Shown here piece by piece: positions 43,872 through 53,489 of a stretch of 64,000 nucleotides of DNA. Positions within the stretch are counted from its first letter, which is position 1, and each line of letters begins with the position of its first letter. This DNA comes from Lentisphaerota bacterium. Its GTDB lineage: Bacteria; Verrucomicrobiota; Lentisphaeria; Victivallales; Victivallaceae. The position numbers and the translations under genes are program-made. The notes under the pieces are model-generated. The model did not search any database and was not told where the DNA came from. It saw only the letters and a list, made by a program, of their open reading frames with translations. Location of the stretch: assembly GCA_015061605.1 (NCBI GenBank), contig SUWH01000002.1:1-64000 (forward strand). Direction: 5' to 3'.

Positions 43872-43906
43872 GGCGGGTTGTAAAATCAGCCCGCCGGGGT
43901 TATATT
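43872..43906 (+). promoter_or_regulatory. Promoter of the tig-clp operon with internal palindrome
   Basis: TTGTAA (43878-43883), 17-bp spacer, TATATT (43901-43906). An inverted repeat GGCGGG (43872-43877) / CCCGCC (43890-43895) spans the -35 and spacer, a place where a repressor could bind or a hairpin could form. Confidence 0.6.
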
Positions 43907-43970
43907 ATATGAATTGCATTGTAAAGTAAGCATATATGTGCATCAACGTATTTTAAGAAAGGTTTTGTAA

Positions 43971-45278
43971 ATGGCCAAAAATCTGAACGATTCCATCAAT
44001 ATGGAAGTCAAAGAAGCCGGAGTCTGTACTAAAGAATTTACTTTCAGCATCTCTGCCGATGCCGCCAAAAGCGAAAGTGCCAAAGTTTTGAACAGCATCG
44101 CCGGTATGGTTCAGCTTCCCGGTTTCCGCGCCGGAAAAGCTCCGGTCGGAATGGTGAGCAAAAAGTATGCCGCCGAAATCGTCGACGAACTCCGCAGCCG
44201 CTATCTCAGCGCCGCCGTCAACAAAATTGAAAGCGATGAGTCGCTCGATCTGCTCTCTCTGCGCATCAAAAAACTTGACGAGATCAAAGCCAATGAAGCC
44301 TGCGAATTTGTCTTTGAAGCTGTCACCGCTCCCGAATTTGAACTCGGTGACTACAATGCCATCAAACTTGACATCCCCGTCGATGCTGTAACCGAAGAGG
44401 CAATCGCTGAACGCCTCGACCTCTACCGCAATATGTACGGCACCTACGCCGATGCCGATACCCCCGCGCAGAAAGAGGATATGCTCAAGGTCGATTACAA
44501 AGGCGATTTCGCTCTGGCAGAAGATGCTTCCGCTTCTCTCAAACGTCAGGTCGAAGCCACCGACAGCTTCATGTGGCTCAATGAGCCGGAAAACATCCCC
44601 GGCTGCATCGAAGCTCTCACCGGTGCTGAAGCCGGTAAAGAGTATAATTTCACCGCCAACTATCCCGCCGACTACCGCGAAGCGGAACTCGCCGGCAAGA
44701 GTATCGCCTACACCGTCAAAGTCAATGCCATCCAGCGTCGCAAACCGCTGAATGACGAGGAACTCGTTGCCCGCACCAACTCTGAAACCATGGATAAACT
44801 TACCGAAAATATCCGCAAGAGTCTGGAAAATGATGCCGAACAGAAACGCCGTCAGGAAGCTGTCGATGCCTACTACAAAAAGCTCGATGAATCCGTCGCC
44901 CAGTTCGATCTGCCCGCTTTCCTCGTCGATGGCGAAATCCAGAAAGCTCTGGAACGTCTTGCCCGCGAAACGGTCAAAGATGAAGCCGATGCCGAGAAGT
45001 TCAAAGCTGAACTCGATACCCACCGCGCCGCCGTCGAAGCCGATGCCAAGGCCGCTGTCCGCCGCACTTTGATCCTCCGCAAAGCTGCTATCGCTGAAAA
45101 GGTCGAAGTTGATGACAAAGAACTCGATTTCCAGCTCAGTATGATGAGCCGTTACTATGGTTTCAACGCCAAAGAAATGCGCTCCACTCTGGAGAAAAAC
45201 GGCGGTATCGATGAACTGCGTACCGATCTTATCAACGGTAAAGTTCTCGACAAACTCGCTACCGCTGCGCTCAATTGA
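43971..45278 (+). CDS. tig: Trigger factor (ribosome-associated chaperone)
   Basis: The 435-residue protein has the N-terminal ribosome-binding domain with a variant of the docking motif (LPGFRAGKAPVGMVSKKY), a central PPIase-like domain around 160-245 and a helical C-terminal chaperone domain. It binds nascent chains at the exit tunnel. The motif GFRxGKxP is conserved. AAAGG precedes the ATG. The order tig-clpP-clpX is the classical one, here extended by kinase, dxr and glycosyltransferase genes. Confidence 0.94.
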   Translation: MAKNLNDSINMEVKEAGVCTKEFTFSISADAAKSESAKVLNSIAGMVQLPGFRAGKAPVGMVSKKYAAEIVDELRSRYLSAAVNKIESDESLDLLSLRIKKLDEIKANEACEFVFEAVTAPEFELGDYNAIKLDIPVDAVTEEAIAERLDLYRNMYGTYADADTPAQKEDMLKVDYKGDFALAEDASASLKRQVEATDSFMWLNEPENIPGCIEALTGAEAGKEYNFTANYPADYREAELAGKSIAYTVKVNAIQRRKPLNDEELVARTNSETMDKLTENIRKSLENDAEQKRRQEAVDAYYKKLDESVAQFDLPAFLVDGEIQKALERLARETVKDEADAEKFKAELDTHRAAVEADAKAAVRRTLILRKAAIAEKVEVDDKELDFQLSMMSRYYGFNAKEMRSTLEKNGGIDELRTDLINGKVLDKLATAALN

Positions 45279-45337
45279 GCGCAGCGCAATGCTGATAACA
45301 ACAATGGGTGCAATCGGGGATGACAGGAGAGAACATT

Positions 45338-45949
45338 ATGAAACAGACCAAATCTTATCTCGTGCCGACTGTTATCGAACAGACCAGTCAGGGCGAACGT
45401 GCATTTGATATTTACAGCCGTCTGCTTAAGGACCGGATAATTCTGCTCGGTACCCCGATCGATGATTCCGTTGCCAATCTGGTGATCGCCCAGCTGCTCT
45501 TTCTGCAGGCTGAAGATCCCAAAAAAGATATTGAACTTTATATCAACAGTCCCGGCGGTTCCGTCACCGCCGGACTGGCGATCTATGACACCATGCAGAT
45601 ACTTTCCTGCGATGTGAAAACCTACTGCCTCGGTCAGTGCGCCAGTATGGGAGCGGTTCTGCTTGCTGCCGGTGCCGCCGGTAAACGTTACGCTCTGCCC
45701 AACAGCCGCATTATGATCCACCAGCCCTGGGGCGGCGCGGAGGGTACCGCCGCCGACATCAGTATCCAGGCAAAAGAGATCCTCCGGCTCAAAGCGATGC
45801 TCAACAATATTCTTTCAACTCACTCCGGGCAGCCGCTCAAAAAGATCGAGAAAGATACCGAGCGCGACTTCTTTATGAGTGCCGATGAAGCAGTCGAATA
45901 TCATCTGGTCGACAGCGTTATTCAGCCGGGCAGTAAGAGCGCCAACTAA
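45338..45949 (+). CDS. clpP: ATP-dependent Clp protease proteolytic subunit
   Basis: The 203-residue protein has ClpP features: [20 protein letters not shown] at the processed N-terminus, the nucleophile in [14 protein letters not shown] (Ser), the histidine in [13 protein letters not shown] and the aspartate in DRDF-like [11 protein letters not shown]. It forms the tetradecameric protease chamber with ClpX. The ATG at 45338 follows AGGAGA. Confidence 0.96.
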   Translation: MKQTKSYLVPTVIEQTSQGERAFDIYSRLLKDRIILLGTPIDDSVANLVIAQLLFLQAEDPKKDIELYINSPGGSVTAGLAIYDTMQILSCDVKTYCLGQCASMGAVLLAAGAAGKRYALPNSRIMIHQPWGGAEGTAADISIQAKEILRLKAMLNNILSTHSGQPLKKIEKDTERDFFMSADEAVEYHLVDSVIQPGSKSAN

Positions 45950-45973
45950 TCCAGTTTGGAGAATTTTTCCAAG

Positions 45974-47260
45974 ATGGCAAACAATAAAAATAAGATGCAG
46001 TGTGCTTTCTGCGGTCAGGAGCCGTCTTCCAAAAAGAAAGACCTTTTTTTCCTGCCCAGTATGTATGAGGGGCTGAGCATTTGTACCGAATGTCTCGAAA
46101 AAGCCAATGCTTATCTCAATGATACCCGCGAAAGCCGCGCCGAAAAGAGCAAATCCAATTTTATCAGTAAACTCAATGTGCCGACTCCGGTCGAGATCAA
46201 AGAGGAACTGGATCGCTGTGTTATCGGTCAGGAGCAGGCTAAAAAGGTACTTTCTGTCGCGGTCCACAACCACTATCACCGCTTGAAAAGCCGTTTCACC
46301 AACGGCGGTAAAGCTCTTCCCGAAGAACTCAAAGATGTCCGTCTGGATAAGAGCAATGTTCTGCTTCTCGGCCCTACCGGAAGCGGTAAAACTCTGCTCG
46401 CCCAGACGCTCGCCAATATGCTGGATGTGCCCTTTGCCATCGCCGATGCCACCACTTTGACCGAAGCCGGTTATGTCGGTGAGGATGTGGAAAATATCCT
46501 GCTCCGGCTCTATCAGGCTTCCGGAAATGATATTGAACGTACCCAGATCGGTATTATTTATATTGACGAGTTGGATAAAATTTCCCGCAAGGGGGAAAAC
46601 GCCTCCATTACCCGTGATGTTTCCGGTGAAGGGGTGCAGCAGGCATTGCTCAAGATCCTCGAAGGCACAGTTGCCAATGTTCCGCCGCAGGGCGGGCGCA
46701 AGCACCCCAATCAGGAATTTCTCCATATCGATACCACCAACATCCTTTTTATCTGTGCCGGAGCTTTTGTCGGTCTGGATAAGCTGATCAAACGGCGCAA
46801 AGGCAGCCGGGTTCTCGGTTTTGACGATGCCGGAAAAACGGTTCTGGATGATGAAGACGAAAACCGCAACGCTCTGCTCGACTGCGAACCCGAAGATCTG
46901 GTCCACTTCGGACTCATTCCGGAACTGGTCGGACGTCTTCCGGTCGTTTCTGCTCTTGATGCGCTTGATAAAGCCGCTCTGGTCAGGGTTTTGTGTGAGC
47001 CGCGCAATGCGCTGGTCAAACAATACCGCAAACTTCTGGCGATGGAGAATGTAGAATTGGATTTCACTTCCGGTGCGCTTGAAGCAATCGCTGATAAGGC
47101 GGTCAAACGCGGTACCGGTGCCCGGGGATTGCGGGCGTTGATGGAAGAGCTGATGCTCGATGTGATGTTCAACGCGCCGTCCGTAAAAAATCAATCTAAA
47201 TGTACTATTGGGGAAAAACACGTCCGTGGAGAAGAGCGACCCGAACTTGAACAGCTTTGA
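45974..47260 (+). CDS. clpX: ATP-dependent Clp protease ATP-binding subunit ClpX
   Basis: The 428-residue AAA+ unfoldase has an N-terminal C4 zinc finger (CAFCGQ, CTECLE), Walker [18 protein letters not shown], the [10 protein letters not shown] pore-region segment, Walker [11 protein letters not shown], sensor regions and the [19 protein letters not shown]-terminal motif. It recognises and unfolds substrates for ClpP. The ATG at 45974 follows TTGGAG. Its 3' end overlaps the longest form of the kinase gene. Confidence 0.96.
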   Translation: MANNKNKMQCAFCGQEPSSKKKDLFFLPSMYEGLSICTECLEKANAYLNDTRESRAEKSKSNFISKLNVPTPVEIKEELDRCVIGQEQAKKVLSVAVHNHYHRLKSRFTNGGKALPEELKDVRLDKSNVLLLGPTGSGKTLLAQTLANMLDVPFAIADATTLTEAGYVGEDVENILLRLYQASGNDIERTQIGIIYIDELDKISRKGENASITRDVSGEGVQQALLKILEGTVANVPPQGGRKHPNQEFLHIDTTNILFICAGAFVGLDKLIKRRKGSRVLGFDDAGKTVLDDEDENRNALLDCEPEDLVHFGLIPELVGRLPVVSALDALDKAALVRVLCEPRNALVKQYRKLLAMENVELDFTSGALEAIADKAVKRGTGARGLRALMEELMLDVMFNAPSVKNQSKCTIGEKHVRGEERPELEQL

Positions 47261-48317
47261 CAACGGTTCCGATCAGACTCTTGTCATTGCTGACCAATCT
47301 GTCGCAAAAGAGAGCGACATGGATGCCGTTTCAACTCTCCCTGTAAAGCCGCAGGACAGATATAAATTTATCCGCAGCATCGGTTTCGGCGGGATGAAAG
47401 GGGTTTTGCTGGTACACGACAGTGATACCGGGCGCGATGTTGCCATGGCGATCATGCCGGATTTCCGTACCCGTCCCCGTCGGGATCTCAACCGTTTTGT
47501 CCGGGAAGCGTATATTACTGCCCGATTGGAACACCCCAATATCGTTCCGGTACATGATATCGGAATTGACGGTTCAGGGTCCCCTTATTTTACCATGAAA
47601 TATTTGCATGGCAAGACGTTGGCAATGATTTTGCACCAGAAGCAGCAGGGGATAGATAATGATTATTCCCAGGAACGTCTGCTTCAGGTCATTGTCCGGG
47701 TCTGCAACGCGGTCGCGTTTGCCCACAGTAAAGAAATTTGTCACCTTGACCTCAAACCGGGTAACATCCATTGCGGAGAATTCGGAGAAGTCCAGGTTTT
47801 GGACTGGGGCTTGGCTGCCGCCGCCGATGATGATTTTGATCAGGGATTGCTTCAGGGGTCTCCCGGTTATATGTCGCCGGAATTTATCCGTTCCAAAGGT
47901 ATGGAGCGTCCCGGTGTTGCCGCCGATATTTATGCCATCGGAGCGATCCTTTATGCGATTCTTGCCAACAGCAGCCCGTTTGCCGGATTGCCTTCACAGG
48001 AGATTCTGCGTCGTCAGGTCGAGGGCAGAATAACTCCGCCGTCACAGATAAACAGTCAGGTCGATCCGGGGTTGGAGGCGGTTTGCATGAAAGCCATGGC
48101 GCTTGCCCCGGCAGACCGCTATCAGAGTGTGCTGGAGTTGCGTAGAGATATTCTCGCCTGTATCGCCGGTTATCCGACCCGGGCGGAGAATCCCTCCGGG
48201 TGGCGTCGGATGGTGTTGTATATCAGGCGCAATTGGAGTAAAGCGATCATAATTTTACTGTTGATATTGATCGGTATATTGGGATTTTTCCTGATGCACT
48301 ACCGTATGGCAGGATGA
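47208..48317 (+). CDS. Serine/threonine protein kinase with WNK-like lysine placement and C-terminal membrane anchor
   Basis: The up to 369-residue protein has a kinase domain (about 52-320) and a C-terminal membrane helix (about 341-362). In the glycine-rich loop the third glycine is lysine (GFGGMKGV, Lys64), and the VAIK lysine is alanine (VAMA, Ala81), the same pair of changes as in eukaryotic WNK kinases. The helix C glutamate (FVREA), HLDLKPGN (Asp181, HRD arginine replaced by Leu) and DWG (Asp199) are present, so activity is plausible. The start is uncertain: TTG 47208 (used here), GTG 47226 or ATG 47319. It lies between clpX and dxr, overlapping the dxr reading frame by 4 bp. Confidence 0.8.
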   Translation: MGKNTSVEKSDPNLNSFDNGSDQTLVIADQSVAKESDMDAVSTLPVKPQDRYKFIRSIGFGGMKGVLLVHDSDTGRDVAMAIMPDFRTRPRRDLNRFVREAYITARLEHPNIVPVHDIGIDGSGSPYFTMKYLHGKTLAMILHQKQQGIDNDYSQERLLQVIVRVCNAVAFAHSKEICHLDLKPGNIHCGEFGEVQVLDWGLAAAADDDFDQGLLQGSPGYMSPEFIRSKGMERPGVAADIYAIGAILYAILANSSPFAGLPSQEILRRQVEGRITPPSQINSQVDPGLEAVCMKAMALAPADRYQSVLELRRDILACIAGYPTRAENPSGWRRMVLYIRRNWSKAIIILLLILIGILGFFLMHYRMAG

Positions 48318-48334
48318 TTCCGGGGGGGATGGAT

Positions 48335-49489
48335 ATGGAAAAAAAACGGATCGTACTTTTAGGCGCAACCGGCTCGATCGGTCAGAACAGTTGTGCGATT
48401 TTAGCGGCAAATCGTGAACGGTTTGAAACCATTGCCGTTGCCGCCCGCAGCAGTCTGGACGGACTGGCTGATGCCGCGGTCAAACTCGGTGCAAAAGTTG
48501 CGCTTACTACTGATACTGCGCTTGAAAGCGAACTTGCTTCCAGACTCCCATCTTCCATTAAAGCCGCATCCGGTATGGATGAATTGCTGAATATCGTCAC
48601 TTCCAAAGAGGTCGACATCGTTATTTGTGCCATCATCGGTACTGCCGGTATCCGTCCGGTGCTGGCGGCGATCGAAGCAGGGAAAACCATTGCTCTGGCA
48701 AGTAAAGAGGTGATGGTCGCCGCCGGAGATCTGGTCAATGCGGCGTTGAAAGCGCACCCCGAAGCTCAATTGCTTCCGGTGGACAGCGAACATTCCGGAG
48801 TTTTTCAGTGCCTTGCCGGCAGGCGTACCGATGAAGTCGATACGATCTGGCTCACCGCCAGCGGCGGCCCGTTCCGCAACTGGAGCGCCGAAAAGATCGC
48901 CAATGCCACCGTTGCTGAAGCTCTCGCCCATCCGACCTGGAACATGGGGCGCAAAATCACCATTGATTCGGCATCCATGATGAATAAAGCTCTGGAACTG
49001 GTCGAAGCCAAATATCTTTTTGCCAAATATAATGCCAAACTTGATGTACTGGTCCATCCGCAGTCGGCGGTTCACGCGCTCATTGAACTTACTGACGGTT
49101 CACTTATCGCCCAGTGCGGTTATCCGGATATGAAACTTCCCATTGCTTACGCACTTTCTTATCCGGAACGGCTGCCGTTCCCGGGCAAACGGCTTTCGCT
49201 TGCCGAACTTAAAACGCTGGAATTTTTCGCTCCTGACCGAAAGAAATTTCCGGCATTCAGTTTCGCTGATGCCGCACTTGAAGCGGGCGGGACCTTGCCC
49301 TGTGCGATGAATGCCGCCAACGAGATCGCGGTTGAACGCTTCTGTCGCGGTGAGATAAATTTCGGTTCGATTTACCGTATTATTGATTGCGTGATGAGCA
49401 ATTGGCACAATGAGGCGCAAGCATCTCTGGAACAATTGCAAATTGCCGATACCGAAGCGCGGAGCAAGGCTCTTGAGGTGCGGCTGTGA
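48335..49489 (+). CDS. dxr: 1-Deoxy-D-xylulose 5-phosphate reductoisomerase
   Basis: The 384-residue protein has the NADPH-binding LGATGSIGQNSC, IALASKEVMVAAG, the metal-ligand and substrate residues in VDSEHSGVFQCL, LTASGGPFRNW and TWNMGRKITIDSASMMNKALE. It makes MEP, the first committed intermediate of the non-mevalonate isoprenoid pathway. The ATG at 48335 follows GGGGGGAT; earlier ATGs at 48314 and 48329 are possible. Its stop overlaps the GTG start of the next gene. Confidence 0.95.
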   Translation: MEKKRIVLLGATGSIGQNSCAILAANRERFETIAVAARSSLDGLADAAVKLGAKVALTTDTALESELASRLPSSIKAASGMDELLNIVTSKEVDIVICAIIGTAGIRPVLAAIEAGKTIALASKEVMVAAGDLVNAALKAHPEAQLLPVDSEHSGVFQCLAGRRTDEVDTIWLTASGGPFRNWSAEKIANATVAEALAHPTWNMGRKITIDSASMMNKALELVEAKYLFAKYNAKLDVLVHPQSAVHALIELTDGSLIAQCGYPDMKLPIAYALSYPERLPFPGKRLSLAELKTLEFFAPDRKKFPAFSFADAALEAGGTLPCAMNAANEIAVERFCRGEINFGSIYRIIDCVMSNWHNEAQASLEQLQIADTEARSKALEVRL

Positions 49490-51030
49490 AGCAAACGGCA
49501 CAGAGATCACGTTGGAATTTGACTCAAAAGCACTGTATATTCATCATTCTGCTTCTGGCGGCGGTGCTGCGGTTGCCCGGATTATCCGGCGAATGGCAGT
49601 ATGATGAAATCTGGACACTTTTCAACTTCACTGATTTGAGTGCCGGACAGATCCTGACCGATGTTTCTCTGCCCAACAATCATCCGGTGAATACTTTGCT
49701 GATGAAGCTGCTGAAGAATTTTTCCACAGCTCCGCAAATAATCCGGCTGGGAGTGTTTATTTCCGGGATCTATGTTGTTTTTATGGCGATGAAACTGGCA
49801 GGGCGTGCCGGAAATAAAAATAAAATTGCCGTTTTGTGCGCCGGAATTTTGTCAGCATTTTCTCCGGCATTGATTCTTTTCAGCGTTGTTGCGCGGGGAT
49901 ACATTTTTCAAATCGCCGGTTTGATGCTTTGTGTTGACGGAATGCTTGATGTCGCGTTGACTGAAAAGAACCGGTATACTGTATGGAAAATTATTGCCGG
50001 TGGAGTAGTTGCTTTTCTGGCTGTTTCCAGCGGGATAATGTTTCTCGGTGTGATCGCGGCGGGATATTTGCTCCTTGCACCAAAAGAATATCGTTGGGAC
50101 AAAAGCGTGCTGATTTCCGGAGTGGTGCTGCTCGTCGTGGCGTTGTCATATTATCTGCCGCTGTATGACCAACTGCGCGCCGGACAGCAGTGGGGCAATG
50201 AGATAGATTCTTTTTCCGGGTTGATAAGTTTCGGTTTTACCACTTTGAAAGCGCATTTGCCGGTATTTACGGCATTACCGGTTTTATCCGGTGTGATTTT
50301 TCTGCCCGTTATGCGTAAAGTTTTTCTGTTCAGTTTGCTGCCATTGGTTCTGGCACTTTTTACCAAAGCCGGACCGGAGCGGGTCTATCTCCCGCTGACA
50401 GTGGTATTCATTATCATTGGTGCTTGCGGTGCGGCAGAGGTGTGGAAACGGAGTGTGAAATATCGTAAGGTACTGATCGTACTATTTTGTTGTGGGATAA
50501 TATTGGATTTTAAACTGTTCCCGGAGGTTTGGATATTGCCCGCTCCGGCAGCAGAAGCAGAACAGATCATCGCCGAAAATACCGATACTGTTTTACCGGT
50601 TTTGGCTTCTACTTCCGGTTTCCCGGTGTTGTTCAATGCTCCGGAAATCGCAAAAATAATTGAAAGTCGTGCCGTGTTTCCGGAAAAGCTTCTGATGTTG
50701 AATTGCAGTGATGGCGTATTCAACGGAGCCGATGCCGCTAATTCGGAACAGCAGATGAGTTTTCCCGTTTCCGGAGTGTTTAAACCGGGCGGGGTGCCGG
50801 GATATATGTACGGGCTGGTTCCGGTAGAAAAAATTGCTGCCGGAGAAACAGCATTGATGATTTTTCCGGGGAAAGTTCCGGAAGAATTTATGCAATTACC
50901 GGGAAAGAAACTCCGCTTGAATTTGTGGCTCAATCAGCGTTATCCATTGTATATCTGTAATTTTTTAACGGCAGATATTCCATATTTTGAGGGTGTAAAG
51001 TATTTTCGTGTTGGAGAAAAAAATGATTAA
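49486..51030 (+). CDS. GT39-like (GT-C) membrane glycosyltransferase
   Basis: The 514-residue protein has about ten membrane helices and a C-terminal periplasmic domain (from about residue 345). After the first helix it carries WQYDEIWTLFN, matching the acidic catalytic motif of GT-C enzymes that use lipid-linked sugars, as in ArnT/PMT-type GT39 proteins. The acceptor is unknown. It starts at GTG overlapping the dxr stop. A second GT39-like protein, with the motif HHDGIMF, is at 54914-56554. Confidence 0.7.
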   Translation: MKQTAQRSRWNLTQKHCIFIILLLAAVLRLPGLSGEWQYDEIWTLFNFTDLSAGQILTDVSLPNNHPVNTLLMKLLKNFSTAPQIIRLGVFISGIYVVFMAMKLAGRAGNKNKIAVLCAGILSAFSPALILFSVVARGYIFQIAGLMLCVDGMLDVALTEKNRYTVWKIIAGGVVAFLAVSSGIMFLGVIAAGYLLLAPKEYRWDKSVLISGVVLLVVALSYYLPLYDQLRAGQQWGNEIDSFSGLISFGFTTLKAHLPVFTALPVLSGVIFLPVMRKVFLFSLLPLVLALFTKAGPERVYLPLTVVFIIIGACGAAEVWKRSVKYRKVLIVLFCCGIILDFKLFPEVWILPAPAAEAEQIIAENTDTVLPVLASTSGFPVLFNAPEIAKIIESRAVFPEKLLMLNCSDGVFNGADAANSEQQMSFPVSGVFKPGGVPGYMYGLVPVEKIAAGETALMIFPGKVPEEFMQLPGKKLRLNLWLNQRYPLYICNFLTADIPYFEGVKYFRVGEKND

Positions 51031-51394
51031 ACACCTGAAAAATTTTCTGCTGATCATTATGCTGTGTTTTTTTACAGCGATACCCTTGAAAGCACTTGAA
51101 CCATCCAGTCTTATTTCTGCCGCACCGCAGGCGGCGCAGTTGGCACAGACTTGGAGTCCACACCTTATAAGAACGCTGAATTCCACCGGAACCGGTTTGT
51201 TGAAAATCGGTACGGCGACATTCAATATTTTCAAATTGCCGTGGGGATTGCTGCAATCCACTCTCGGTGCGCCATTCGGCTACTTCGGTAATGGCGTGCA
51301 GAATATGGGCGAAGGGCTTTACGCTCCCTGTGAACTGGTTTTGCAAGTTCTATTGCTGCCGGTACGTATTATCAGTTTGGGAGCGATCTACTGA
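51023..51394 (+). CDS. Small secreted or membrane-associated protein of unknown function
   Basis: The 123-residue protein starts with a hydrophobic signal segment (about 7-22, ending in KALE or nearby). A mature part rich in Gly, Leu and Phe follows, with a segment GLLKIGTATFNIFKLPWGLL and another hydrophobic stretch at the C-terminus (CELVLQVLLLPVRII). I do not recognise a family. The ATG at 51023 follows TTGGAG with 6-base spacing and overlaps the glycosyltransferase stop by 8 bp, so it ends the tig-clp operon. Confidence 0.65.
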   Translation: MIKHLKNFLLIIMLCFFTAIPLKALEPSSLISAAPQAAQLAQTWSPHLIRTLNSTGTGLLKIGTATFNIFKLPWGLLQSTLGAPFGYFGNGVQNMGEGLYAPCELVLQVLLLPVRIISLGAIY

Positions 51395-52228
51395 TCACTC
51401 GATGATGGCGCGCAGACCGATACCGGCGGGAAGCACCCGTCCGGTCGATTCCGGAATGAACATTTCTCCGCCGTCGATTTCGCACTTTTTGCCGAAAACA
51501 TCATGAACCAGCCGGGTGAGGACCATCACTGAAAATCCCGGAGAGTGACAGCTCAACACCAGCGTGAACGGACGATCCGGTTTCCGCAGTTTGCGGCATG
51601 ATTCCAGGAGTTTGGGCAGATCGGTTTCAATTTTCCACAACTGCCCGCTCGGTCCGCGTCCGAAGGTGGGCGGGTCGAGGGCGATCAGATCATAATGGGA
51701 GTTGCGGCGCTCTTCACGCTGGACGAATTTATTCACATCTTCAGTTATCCAGCGTACCGCATCGGGGATATCTCTATTAAGTGCGTGGTTTTCCCGTCCC
51801 CATTCTATCATGCCTTTGGCGGCATCGATATGGCAGACTTTAGCTCCGCCGGCGGCCATGGCAAGTGAACCCAGACCGGAGTAGGCAAAGAGATTCAAGG
51901 TATCCATGCCGTGACAATTCTGCCGGAAATATTCCCAGTTACGGAATTGTTCAGCGAAAAATCCCAGATGCCCGAAGCCGGTCGGCTTGATTTTTATGTT
52001 CATTTTGCCGAGAATGCAGTTCCAGGTATCGGGAAGAGCTTCCCGGTTGCGCCATTTACCGTTGCCGGAGCTGTCGCGGACAAATTCGGAAACGGCTGCT
52101 TTCCACTCTTTTTCGGGGAGCGCCGGTTTCCAGAATGCGTTCAATGCCGGACGGATGATCCGGTAAGGTCCGACCTGTTCAAGCTTTTTCAGATTGCCGC
52201 TGTCTAAAAGTTGATATTCCTTATTCAT
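51395..52228 (-). CDS. Class I SAM-dependent methyltransferase (RlmI/RlmK-like)
   Basis: The 277-residue protein has the SAM-binding loop LNLFAYSGLGSLAMAAGGA, an acidic HIDAAKGMIEWGRENHALN and the ALDPPTFGRGPSGQ motif (DPPxFxRG) typical of 23S rRNA methyltransferases of the RlmI/RlmK group. The usual PUA domain is missing. The target is presumably RNA, by inference. Its ATG at 52228 overlaps the nagA stop (TGATG) and follows GGAG, so it is coupled to nagA. Confidence 0.82.
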   Translation of the reverse strand: MNKEYQLLDSGNLKKLEQVGPYRIIRPALNAFWKPALPEKEWKAAVSEFVRDSSGNGKWRNREALPDTWNCILGKMNIKIKPTGFGHLGFFAEQFRNWEYFRQNCHGMDTLNLFAYSGLGSLAMAAGGAKVCHIDAAKGMIEWGRENHALNRDIPDAVRWITEDVNKFVQREERRNSHYDLIALDPPTFGRGPSGQLWKIETDLPKLLESCRKLRKPDRPFTLVLSCHSPGFSVMVLTRLVHDVFGKKCEIDGGEMFIPESTGRVLPAGIGLRAIIE

Positions 52229-53418
52229 CAAATGTTCTCCGCACGGTAAATAAATTCGCCCCGGCGCACCGTCATCAGCGGACGGTTGGTTCCAAGTTCA
52301 AATACTGCCAGATCGGCACGTTTTCCGGGAAGCAGTATGCCGCGATCATCGAAGCCGAAGTGGCGCGCCGGATTGCTGGTTACCGCTTCTGCGGCGCGGG
52401 TTTCAGAAAGGTGTCCGCAGCTCATCAAGCTGTGCCAGCCGGAATCAAGCATCGTAGTCGTTCCGGCAAGTTTGCCGTCGGCATTCTGGGAAAATCCTCC
52501 TATCACCCGGATCTCCGATGGGCCGATGCGGTAGTCACCATCCGGCATCCCCGAAGCCATGGTGCAGTCGCTGATACCGATAAGGCGGTTGTCCGGTTTG
52601 CAGCGGCACGCCAGATCGACCATGCGCGAATGGACATGGCGGCCGTCGATGATAAGTTCAACGGTAACGCGGTCATCGGTCAGGGCGATCCCAGCCAGAC
52701 CGACCTGCCGCTGGTGCAAAGGCTCCATGCCGTTGAAAAGGTGAGTGCAGTGAGTAGCTCCGGCATCGATGGCGCGCAAGGTCTGGGTTTCATTGGCAAG
52801 GCTGTGTCCCATTGAAGCGATAACATCGTTTTCACAGAGCAGGGAGATCAATTTGTCAGATTCTTTCAATTCCGGGGCAAAGGTCATGATTTTGACCAGA
52901 CCGTTACCGGCGGCAATCAACTCTTTGGCAAATCCGGCGTCGATACCGCACAAGACTTCATGCGGCTGGGAACCGGCGCGTTTGGTGTTGAGAAACGGCC
53001 CTTCCACATTGATGGCGATGGCATCGGCACCGGGGAGGGGAGCGCGCATCGCCTGTGAAAGCTGTTGGAGATTTTCCAGCATGACTTCTTTGGTGTCGGC
53101 GACTACGGTGGGGAAAAATCCGGTCACACCGCGTTCACCGAGGATCTTGCTCATGGCGGCAAGATCGCGCGGAGAACTCACACAGCGCGAACAGTCACAA
53201 CCGCCTGCACCGTGGATATGAGTATCGAGAAATCCGGGCGCGATATAGGCATTTTTGAAGTGATAAAGTTCGATCTCCGGTTCGACTGAAAAACCGGATT
53301 GACCGCCGACGCCGATGATGCGTTCATTTTCACACAGTACAGCTCCATTCGGTATCACCCGGTCCGGAGTGATCAAATAATCTGCGGCATAGAGCCGCCG
53401 CACCCGTTGTTTTTCCAT
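52228..53418 (-). CDS. nagA: N-acetylglucosamine-6-phosphate deacetylase
   Basis: The 396-residue amidohydrolase has PGFLDTHIHGAGGCD, the metal glutamate in INVEGPFLNTKRAGSQ, histidines in ASMGHSLANE and ATHCTHLFNGM, and the catalytic aspartate in LIGISDCTMASG. It deacetylates GlcNAc-6-P for amino-sugar or cell-wall recycling. The nagB partner is not adjacent. Its promoter (53461-53489) overlaps the 3' end of the upstream tyrA-aroK gene. Confidence 0.93.
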   Translation of the reverse strand: MEKQRVRRLYAADYLITPDRVIPNGAVLCENERIIGVGGQSGFSVEPEIELYHFKNAYIAPGFLDTHIHGAGGCDCSRCVSSPRDLAAMSKILGERGVTGFFPTVVADTKEVMLENLQQLSQAMRAPLPGADAIAINVEGPFLNTKRAGSQPHEVLCGIDAGFAKELIAAGNGLVKIMTFAPELKESDKLISLLCENDVIASMGHSLANETQTLRAIDAGATHCTHLFNGMEPLHQRQVGLAGIALTDDRVTVELIIDGRHVHSRMVDLACRCKPDNRLIGISDCTMASGMPDGDYRIGPSEIRVIGGFSQNADGKLAGTTTMLDSGWHSLMSCGHLSETRAAEAVTSNPARHFGFDDRGILLPGKRADLAVFELGTNRPLMTVRRGEFIYRAENI

Positions 53419-53460
53419 ATAACTTATTGTTTTCTGCGGTTAAAATCTTTTCTGCTGGAT

Positions 53461-53489
53461 AATATACTGCGTTTACGGCATATTTTCAA
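53461..53489 (-). promoter_or_regulatory. Promoter of nagA inside the end of tyrA-aroK
   Basis: TTGAAA (53484-53489), 17-bp spacer, TATATT on the minus strand; the -35 lies in the last codons of the upstream gene. Confidence 0.65.

Noticed and set aside
43953-45023. Open frame of 356 codons on the minus strand
   Set aside because: Antisense to the trigger factor gene, with a Gly/Phe/Ile-rich shadow composition.
45815-47263. Open frame of 482 codons on the minus strand
   Set aside because: Antisense to clpP and clpX, both unmistakable. No ribosome binding site or family match.
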